In this document: one piece after another, positions 48,814-53,914 of the stretch
Layout: the number at the start of each line of letters is the position of its first letter
How positions within the stretch are numbered: position 1 is the first letter of the stretch
Source of the DNA: Chloroflexota bacterium
Lineage (GTDB): Bacteria; Chloroflexota; Dormibacteria; Aeolococcales; Aeolococcaceae
Direction of reading: 5' to 3'
DNA length: 53,914 bases
Assembly (NCBI GenBank): GCA_005880985.1
Contig: VBIQ01000020.1
Location: 1-53,914, forward strand
Made by a program: the position numbers and the translations under genes
The notes under the pieces: model-generated
The model's database searches: none
What the model was told of the DNA's origin: nothing
What the model saw: only the letters and a program-made list of their open reading frames with translations

Positions 48814-50193
48814 ATGAGACGCCGTGGCCTGCTCGCCGTCGCCTCTCTGGTCGCGCTGCCGGCGCCTGCGCTGGCGAGCGCGGCGGCCATCACTCCGAAC
48901 GACACCTATTATCTGCGTGGTGATCAGTGGGGCCTCACCGGGTGGCCGGCCAGCATCCGGGCGCCACAGGCGTGGCAGGTGTCGATGGGGCGCGGGGTGC
49001 TGATCGCCGACGTCGACACCGGCACCGACTTCGGCCATCGCGACCTGGCCGGCAAGCTGACGGCCGGGGCCCGCTTCACCGCCTGCAACGGCACCCAGAA
49101 CGGGTCGGGCCAGCAGGCGGTCAGCGATGACGTGGGCCACGGGACGATGACCACCGGGCTGATGGTGGCGGACACCAACAACGGCATCGGTATCGCCGCG
49201 GTGGCGCCGCTGTCGACCGCGCTGGTGGTGAAGGTACTGATACCGGGCCGGACGATCACCGGCCAGCCCACCGGAACGGGGTGTCCCGATGACGTTGCCG
49301 CCGGCATCCGCTGGGCGGCCGACGCCGGCGCCCGGGTCATCAACCTCAGCATCGGCTCCGATGTCCCACTGACGGGCACCGGACTCACCAGCAGCATCCC
49401 CGACGCCATCCGCTACGCCGCCTCCCGAGGCGTCGCGGTTGCGGCCGCGGCCGGCAACAACTCACTGCCCCTCAGCGACTACAAGGAGATCGCTGGGGTG
49501 GCCTTGGTGGCCGGCGCCATCGGACCGGACGGGAGCGTTGCTCCCTACTCGACCAACGGCGCCGGGGTCAACATCTACGCCCCGGGGGGCGACAGCGGGC
49601 AGCCCCAGGCGGGTCCCGACGCGCAAGGGCAGGTCTTCTCGACCAACATGGGCGGCGGCTACACAGAAGAAGAGGGGACCTCGTTCGCGGCGCCGCATGC
49701 TGCCGGGACCCTCGCCCTGCTCATGGCCTGCGGCCTCAACGCAGCGAGCGCGCGGCAGCGCATTCTCGACACCGCGGTCCGACCGCAGGGAGTGCCGCAA
49801 CTCGATGCCGCGGCGGCGCTGGCGGGCATCGCCTGTCGCGGCGCCGGAGGCACCGGCGGCAGCCCGAGCACACCGGGAGCGGGGTCGGGCGGACCATCCC
49901 GCCCGGGCACCGCGCTCCTCCCCGGCGCTCCGGCAACGCCGCATGCCGCCGGGGCGGCGACATCCTCGTCCGCGGCGACGACCACGGCCTCGCCGACCAG
50001 CGGCCCGCCGTCCGGCGATCCCGGCGGTGCCGTCGCCCTGGCCCGGCCGAACACGGGAGGCGGCGCATCGCCCGCGGGGTCTGGACCGCCGTGGAACCTG
50101 GTGGCTCTGTTCGGCGGGCTTGGCTCCGTCATCGCGCTGATCGCCGCGGGAATGTGGCATCGAGCGAGGCGTTCGCGGAGCGCCGCGCTGTAG
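48814..50193 (+). CDS. S8 subtilisin-like serine peptidase with C-terminal membrane anchor
   Basis: The 459-residue protein starts at ATG 48814 and has a signal peptide (residues 1-24). The subtilase triad is D68 (IADVDTGTDFGH), H109 (DDVGHGTMTTG) and S290 (EEGTSFAAPHAAG), with the oxyanion Asn probably in AAAAGNNSLPL. A Gly/Pro/Ser/Thr-rich stalk of about 95 residues follows the catalytic domain, then a hydrophobic helix (WNLVALFGGLGSVIALIAAGMW) and a basic end HRARRSRS. This is the layout of membrane-anchored subtilases such as mycosins, but no type VII secretion genes are present. It may process exported proteins next to the sedolisin. A possible -10 (TAGTGT) lies 7 bases before the start. 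Confidence 0.9.
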   Translation: MRRRGLLAVASLVALPAPALASAAAITPNDTYYLRGDQWGLTGWPASIRAPQAWQVSMGRGVLIADVDTGTDFGHRDLAGKLTAGARFTACNGTQNGSGQQAVSDDVGHGTMTTGLMVADTNNGIGIAAVAPLSTALVVKVLIPGRTITGQPTGTGCPDDVAAGIRWAADAGARVINLSIGSDVPLTGTGLTSSIPDAIRYAASRGVAVAAAAGNNSLPLSDYKEIAGVALVAGAIGPDGSVAPYSTNGAGVNIYAPGGDSGQPQAGPDAQGQVFSTNMGGGYTEEEGTSFAAPHAAGTLALLMACGLNAASARQRILDTAVRPQGVPQLDAAAALAGIACRGAGGTGGSPSTPGAGSGGPSRPGTALLPGAPATPHAAGAATSSSAATTTASPTSGPPSGDPGGAVALARPNTGGGASPAGSGPPWNLVALFGGLGSVIALIAAGMWHRARRSRSAAL

Positions 50194-50202
50194 CCTGCGC
50201 CC

Positions 50203-51093
50203 ATGGCCGCGGATCCACAGGCAACGGCGGCGGGGCTGGTCGAACGCGCGGCGGCCGCGTATGTCTCGGGCGTGCCGCGGGCGCCTGCGGACGACGGCTT
50301 CTTCGGTCCCGGCAGTGTCACCTGGCGGGTGAGCACCGACCTGACGAGTCCGATCGCCGGGATCCGTGCCCTGATGATGCAGGCGCTCCACCCGCTGGCG
50401 ATGGCGGGTGTCGATCACCACAGCGACTGGCGGCGTGATCCCGTCGGGCGGCTGGCGGCGACCTCGGCATACGTCACCGCGGTCACCTTTGGCGATCGCA
50501 GCACCGCTGAGCAGGCCGGGGCTCGTGTGCGCCGGATCCACGAGCACGTCCGCGGCACCGACGACGTCACCGGTCGCCCCTACGCCGCGACCGACCCGGC
50601 GCTGCTTCTCTGGGTGCACGCCGCCCTGGTCGACTCCGCGGTGGCGGTGACCCAGGCGCTTGGAACGCCACTCACGCCCGAGGACAGCGACCGCTACGTC
50701 GCCGAGATGGCGGTTGCCGCGGAGCTGGTCGGCGTTCCCGGCAACCTCGTGCCCTCCAGCCGCGGCGCGCTCGACGGCTACATCGCGTCGGTGATGTCCG
50801 ATCTGCGCTGCACGCCCGCGGCGGTGGAGTCGATCGGGTACGTGCTCGATCCGCCCGAGCTGGACGAGGAGATCGCCGAGATCTGGCAGGACATCCGTGA
50901 CGGCGCGGTGGCGACACTGCCGGAGTGGGCGCGGGAGATGCACGGCTTGGCGGCGTCGCCGCTGACCCCCGAACGACGAACCGAGATCCGTCAGGCGCTC
51001 GGGGTGCTGGACGCCGCCTTTCTCGGCGAGCCGGGGGTGCTCGAGGCCCGACAGCGGATCACCCTGCGGTTGCGCTCGGCCCGGCGCGGATGA
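50203..51093 (+). CDS. DUF2236 / oxygenase MpaB family protein
   Basis: The 296-residue protein matches the DUF2236 family, which includes the MpaB-type oxygenases and latex-clearing proteins with a buried haem. Visible signatures are ALMMQALHPLAMAGVDHHSDWRRDPVGRLAATSAYV, then TFGDRSTAEQAGARVRRIHEHVRG, YAATDPALLLWVHAALVDSAV and YVAEMAVAAELVGVPGNLVPSS. The His residues in LHPLAM, VDHHSD and RRIHEHV are candidate haem or metal ligands. The reaction in this organism is unknown. Its stop overlaps the start of the ABC1 kinase gene by 4 bp. TAGCCT at 50191-50196, inside the end of the subtilase gene, is a weak possible -10. Confidence 0.85.
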   Translation: MAADPQATAAGLVERAAAAYVSGVPRAPADDGFFGPGSVTWRVSTDLTSPIAGIRALMMQALHPLAMAGVDHHSDWRRDPVGRLAATSAYVTAVTFGDRSTAEQAGARVRRIHEHVRGTDDVTGRPYAATDPALLLWVHAALVDSAVAVTQALGTPLTPEDSDRYVAEMAVAAELVGVPGNLVPSSRGALDGYIASVMSDLRCTPAAVESIGYVLDPPELDEEIAEIWQDIRDGAVATLPEWAREMHGLAASPLTPERRTEIRQALGVLDAAFLGEPGVLEARQRITLRLRSARRG

Positions 51094-52520
51094 AACGGCT
51101 CACCGCCGGCGTGGCCGCCGGCGGTGCGATCGCCATCGCAGCGGTGATCGGCCGGCGGCTGGGACGGCTTCGGCTGGTGCGAGGCCTGAAGACGCTGCAG
51201 CTGGTGGCGCGTGGCGGCGCGCGCTACGCGGCGGGCGCACCGCGTCTGTTCGCGGCCGCCGGCGAGCATCGCCAGCGGCTGCGCCACGACCTGGCGATGG
51301 AGACCGCCGAGGACGTGGCCACCACCCTGGGCACGATGAAGGGCGTGCTCATGAAGATCGGACAGATGGCGAGCTACGTCGACGACGGCCTGTCGCCCAG
51401 CGTCCGCAGCACGCTGAGCCGGCTCCAGGACAGCGTCCCGCCGATGAGCCCGGAGCTCGCCGCCCAGGTCATCATGGAGGAGCTGGGCGCGCCGCCCGAG
51501 CGCGTCTTCGCCCGATGGGACCCGCAGCCCATCGCGGCCGCCTCGATCGGCCAGGTGCATCGCGCCATCACCCACGATGGTCGCGCGGTCGCCGTCAAGG
51601 TGCAGTACCCGGGCATCGCCGAGGCCATCGCCGCGGATCTCGACAACGCGGCCCTGCTCCGCCGAGTACTGCGGATCACCGCCCCGGCGCAGGACGTCGG
51701 CGCGCTCATCGCCGAGCTGCGCGAGCGCGTTCTTGAAGAGCTGGACTACCGGCGAGAGGCCGAGAACCAGCGCTTCTTCGCCGCCTACTACGACGGGCAT
51801 CCCAGCATCTGCGTGCCCTCGATCATCGACGAGCTCTCGACTCGAAGGGTGGTCACCAGCGAGCTCGCCGACGGAGCCCGGTTCGCCGAGCTGTCCACCT
51901 GGTCGCAGGAGGAGCGCAACCTGGCCGCCGAGGCGGTCTATCGGTTCGTCTTCCGAAGCCTCTACGACCTCCATGCCTTCAACGGCGACCCGCACCCCGG
52001 CAACTACCTCTTCCATGGCGGCGGACGGGTCACCTTCCTCGATTTCGGCTTGGTCAAGCACTTCACCGGCGAGGAGCTGCAGCCGATCGTGCAGATGGTC
52101 CGCAGCATGTGCGTCGACCGGGACTACCAAGCCTTCCGTCGCAGCCTGGAGAAGGCCGGCTTCCTTCGCCCGGAGGCGCCGCTCAGCACCGAGACCGTGG
52201 TCGAACACCTCGGCGTCTTCTACGACGCCGTGCGGGAATCGAGGACGCTGACCATCACCGGAGACTTCGCCTCGGCGCTGGTACGCCGCTACTTCGATGT
52301 TCACAGTCCGGTGATGCCGTACGCCAACCTGCCGCGCTCCTACATCGTCCTCCAGCGCATCAACGTCGGGCTGTTCGCCGTTCTCGGTGAGCTGCGTGCC
52401 ACCGCCAACTGGCGCACCATCGCCGACGAGATCTGGCCCTTCGTCCAGGGTCCACCCTCGACTCCGATGGGAGAAGCGGAGGCCGCCTGGCGGGCGGGCC
52501 GCGCGCGCATCGCGGTCTGA
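51090..52520 (+). CDS. ABC1/UbiB-family atypical protein kinase-like protein
   Basis: The 476-residue product starts at ATG 51090, overlapping the DUF2236 stop. Residues 1-30 include a hydrophobic helix (AAGGAIAIAAVIG). UbiB-family motifs are all present: LMKIGQM (the KxGQ extension), AAASIGQVHRA (the Ala-rich nucleotide loop), K170 in VAVKVQYPG, EELDYRREAENQ, the catalytic loop NGDPHPGNYLF and the metal-binding LDFGLVKHF. Family members assist quinone and lipid metabolism with an ATPase activity rather than classical phosphorylation. It forms an operon with the MpaB-family gene; the substrate is not evident. It is followed by a 268-bp repeat-bearing gap. Confidence 0.9.
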   Translation: MKRLTAGVAAGGAIAIAAVIGRRLGRLRLVRGLKTLQLVARGGARYAAGAPRLFAAAGEHRQRLRHDLAMETAEDVATTLGTMKGVLMKIGQMASYVDDGLSPSVRSTLSRLQDSVPPMSPELAAQVIMEELGAPPERVFARWDPQPIAAASIGQVHRAITHDGRAVAVKVQYPGIAEAIAADLDNAALLRRVLRITAPAQDVGALIAELRERVLEELDYRREAENQRFFAAYYDGHPSICVPSIIDELSTRRVVTSELADGARFAELSTWSQEERNLAAEAVYRFVFRSLYDLHAFNGDPHPGNYLFHGGGRVTFLDFGLVKHFTGEELQPIVQMVRSMCVDRDYQAFRRSLEKAGFLRPEAPLSTETVVEHLGVFYDAVRESRTLTITGDFASALVRRYFDVHSPVMPYANLPRSYIVLQRINVGLFAVLGELRATANWRTIADEIWPFVQGPPSTPMGEAEAAWRAGRARIAV

Positions 52521-52586
52521 GGCAGGCGTCGGCCGTTACGCGGCTGAGGGGCGAGCACCGCGACTGCCCCGGCGCGGTGGTCTTGC

Positions 52587-52672
52587 CCGGTAAAGGTTGG
52601 TCAATGCGCGCTCCAGCGCGGGTATTTCTTGCTCCGTAAAGGTTGATCAATTCGCGCCCCGGCGAATTCGGG
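52587..52672. repeat. Two diverged tandem repeats, 46-bp period, each with a hairpin
   Basis: GTAAAGGTTGGTCAAT (52590-52605) and GTAAAGGTTGATCAAT (52636-52651) differ at one base and are 46 bp apart. Each is followed by a different hairpin: CGCGC-TCCA-GCGCG in the first copy and AATTCGC-GCCCCG-GCGAATT in the second. They lie in the 268-bp gap 52521-52788, where no gene is seen. They could be mobile-element ends, recombination sites or operators of the gene at 52789. Confidence 0.6.
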
Positions 52673-52788
52673 ATGCCCGATCATGTTGGTCCGGATGAAG
52701 GCGGCGCCCGTCTGGGGACGGGGAGGCCCGCCGAACGAACCAGTGTCCGAGCGATGAAACCAGGGCTCGGAGCAGACAGGGGGTGGCC

Positions 52789-53466
52789 ATGGCAGACATG
52801 ACGATGGGCCGGGTAGCACAGGCCACGCGCGATCAGCGGAGTGGGATGCAGCGATGGCTGCCTGCTCTCCCCGGTCTCTTGTATGTCGTGTTCTTCGTGG
52901 TTGGGTTCATGATGGTGAATACGCCCAGCGACGACGATTCGAATAAGAAGTGGATGGACTTCTTCGCCAGTCGTAGTAACCAGATCCAGATGCTGGTCAG
53001 TGGCTTCCTGGTGGTCATCGCCGGGATGCTGCTGCTGACCTTCCTGACCCGGTTGCACGGGCGCATCTACGCGGGCCGAGCGATCCAGGACCGTGATCCG
53101 CTGCCGCTGGTTGCCGCCGCAGCTGCAGGCGGCCTCGTCGCCACGGGCGCAATCGTCGTCGCAACGGTTCCCGGAGCGATGATCTTTGGGTCGCTGCACG
53201 TTCCCAGTGCCGACATCCTGCGGCTCACCAGCGATATGGGCTTCCCCCTGCTCGCCGTTGGAGGAGGGTTCGCGGCGGCGCTAGCGATTGTGACCATGAC
53301 CCGGGCGGCGCAGCGCAGCGGCTACTTCGGCCGGGCCCTGAGCATCTTCAGCTACGTTGCCGCCGCCGCGGCGGTGGCCGAGTTCATGTTCTTCCCCATC
53401 GCTGTCGTCCTCATCTGGGTCCTCGTCGTCTCGGTGGTCCTGGTCCGGCGGCCGGCTCTCGCCTGA
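52789..53466 (+). CDS. Hypothetical polytopic membrane protein
   Basis: The 225-residue protein starts at ATG 52789 behind a GGGGG tract; ATG 52798 is possible. After a basic N-terminus there are five or six membrane helices (LPALPGLLYVVFFVVGFMMV; MLVSGFLVVIAGMLLLTFL; LPLVAAAAAGGLVATGAIVVATV; GFPLLAVGGGFAAALAIVTM; IFSYVAAAAAVAEFMFFPIAVVLIWVLVVSV, counted as one or two). No transporter or enzyme signature is recognised. Of its first 66 codons 17 end in A or T, clearly more than in most genes of the window, which hints at different origin. A strong hairpin follows its stop. Confidence 0.75.
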   Translation: MADMTMGRVAQATRDQRSGMQRWLPALPGLLYVVFFVVGFMMVNTPSDDDSNKKWMDFFASRSNQIQMLVSGFLVVIAGMLLLTFLTRLHGRIYAGRAIQDRDPLPLVAAAAAGGLVATGAIVVATVPGAMIFGSLHVPSADILRLTSDMGFPLLAVGGGFAAALAIVTMTRAAQRSGYFGRALSIFSYVAAAAAVAEFMFFPIAVVLIWVLVVSVVLVRRPALA

Positions 53467-53474
53467 CGCATCTA

Positions 53475-53505
53475 TCGGCGCCGGTGGGACGTCCACCGGC
53501 GCCGA
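53475..53505 (+). terminator. Strong GC hairpin after the membrane protein gene
   Basis: TCGGCGCCGGTGG and CCACCGGCGCCGA form a perfect 13-bp stem with a GACGT loop, 8 bases after the stop at 53466. No T-run follows. It probably ends transcription or protects the mRNA end; the next gene begins 25 bases downstream. Confidence 0.6.
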
Positions 53506-53530
53506 CGAGCACGGAGGAGGAAACAACGAC

Positions 53531-53848
53531 ATGGTCCGCCATCGCTTCCATGCGCTGATCGCGCTGGGTCGGTTCAACGATGCCCTGCGGTGGGCGCAGG
53601 ACATGAGTGGGGTGGCCAAGAAGAAGGGCTGGTCGCAATACAGAGTGATGACGCCCGGCACCGGGCCGGTGAACTCCTTCATCCTCGAGGCGGAGTATTC
53701 CGACTACGCCACCTTCCACAAGGAGAGCGACGCGTTCCTCTCCGATGCCGAGGCGATGACGGTGTTTCGCCGTGGCACCGAACTGCTGGCACCGGGCGCG
53801 CATCCGTGGGATGAACTCGAGGAAGAGGCGCCAACGCAGATCGCCTGA
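53531..53848 (+). CDS. Small hypothetical protein, possible dimeric alpha-beta barrel
   Basis: The 105-residue protein starts at ATG 53531 with a strong GGAGGA ribosome site 8-13 bases upstream. It has an alternating pattern: VRHRFHALIALGRFNDALRWAQDMSGVAKKKGW (helix), YRVMTPGTGPVNSFILEAEYSDYATFHKESDAF (strands and helix), and a final helix with EAMTVFRRGTELL. That order resembles small ferredoxin-like, NIPSNAP- or EthD-type stress barrels. No active-site residues can be named. It follows the hairpin after the membrane protein gene and may be its own transcript. Confidence 0.7.
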   Translation: MVRHRFHALIALGRFNDALRWAQDMSGVAKKKGWSQYRVMTPGTGPVNSFILEAEYSDYATFHKESDAFLSDAEAMTVFRRGTELLAPGAHPWDELEEEAPTQIA

Positions 53849-53869
53849 CCCGGGTTGGGAGCCTGCGGG

Positions 53870-53914
53870 AGCGGGAGACGGGTTTCGAACCCGCGACCCC
53901 TACCTTGGCAATAT
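53870..53914 (-). tRNA. 3' half of a tRNA-Gly (GCC anticodon), cut at the window end
   Basis: Read on the minus strand from 53914, the sequence gives anticodon loop TTGCCAA (anticodon GCC), the 3' anticodon stem GGTAG, variable GGGTC, T arm GCGGG-TTCGAAA-CCCGT, and the acceptor 3' strand CTCCCGC with discriminator T (53870). CCA is not encoded (CCC follows). The three bases visible before the loop (ATA) do not pair with GGTAG as CTACC should, so the gene may be a truncated copy or the window ends at a junction or error. Confidence 0.75.

Noticed and set aside
52601..52819. Minus-strand frames sharing ARIDQPL, suggesting a transposase remnant
   Set aside because: The shared residues come only from the 16-base DNA repeat at 52590 and 52636. 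No transposase motif is present on either side.

Overview
The window is about 54 kb of very GC-rich, densely coding bacterial DNA in which almost every gene has a strong G/C bias at third codon positions. GTG starts are common, several neighbouring genes overlap by 4 bp (ATGA/GTGA), and several convergent pairs run into each other at their stop codons. A Gram-positive-type LexA box, actinobacterial-type families (SCO6745-like, DUF2236, hisN-type phosphatase, lipoprotein L,D-transpeptidase) and wall/exopolysaccharide genes point to a high-GC monoderm lineage: Actinomycetota, or a related group such as Dormibacterota/Chloroflexota. No rRNA or marker gene lets me be more exact.

Layout. 1-2145: end of a class III cyclase-domain gene, an SCO6745-family protein and a YbaK/EbsC deacylase. 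2295-5216: a large secreted YncE-propeller/phosphoesterase. 5247-15125: a surface-glycan block of four single GT4, two GT2 and one double-GT4 glycosyltransferase, with a secreted TIM-barrel protein. 15112-17205: a secreted PQQ-like propeller with six C-terminal GYWL repeats. 17344-24893: Zn alcohol dehydrogenase, a degenerate GGDEF-like protein, a stand-alone receiver, a formyltransferase, MutY, an isocitrate dehydrogenase and a low-complexity/TPR protein. 24940-30140: an M16 peptidase divergent from an mrfA-mrfB repair operon whose promoter carries a LexA box. 30152-35590: L,D-transpeptidase, sulfurtransferase, thiolase and an alcohol-forming fatty acyl-CoA reductase. 35672-40545: a large unknown secreted protein, a structured intergenic region, hisN and a membrane-anchored AMIN-like protein. 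40944-46058: two tandem GGDEF-EAL proteins (the second with a broken GGDEF), an ECF-like sigma factor with a membrane tail, a small secreted protein and a LuxR-type HTH protein. 46236-52520: sedolisin, subtilisin, DUF2236 and ABC1-kinase genes. 52521-53914: a repeat-bearing spacer, two small genes with lower third-position GC, and the 3' half of a tRNA-Gly at the very end.

The observations I would follow first are: (i) two homologous ~122-nt palindromes in opposite orientation (38179-38301 and 38562-38683), whose stems differ by compensatory changes; (ii) the LexA box placed between the -35 and -10 of the mrfAB promoter; (iii) the GGDEF-EAL paralogue pair, one competent-looking and one degenerate; (iv) a tRNA-Gly 3' half whose match fails at the anticodon stem, next to repeats and lower-GC3 genes, which could mark the edge of an integrated element. 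No CRISPR array, intact transposase, phage or toxin-antitoxin module was seen.
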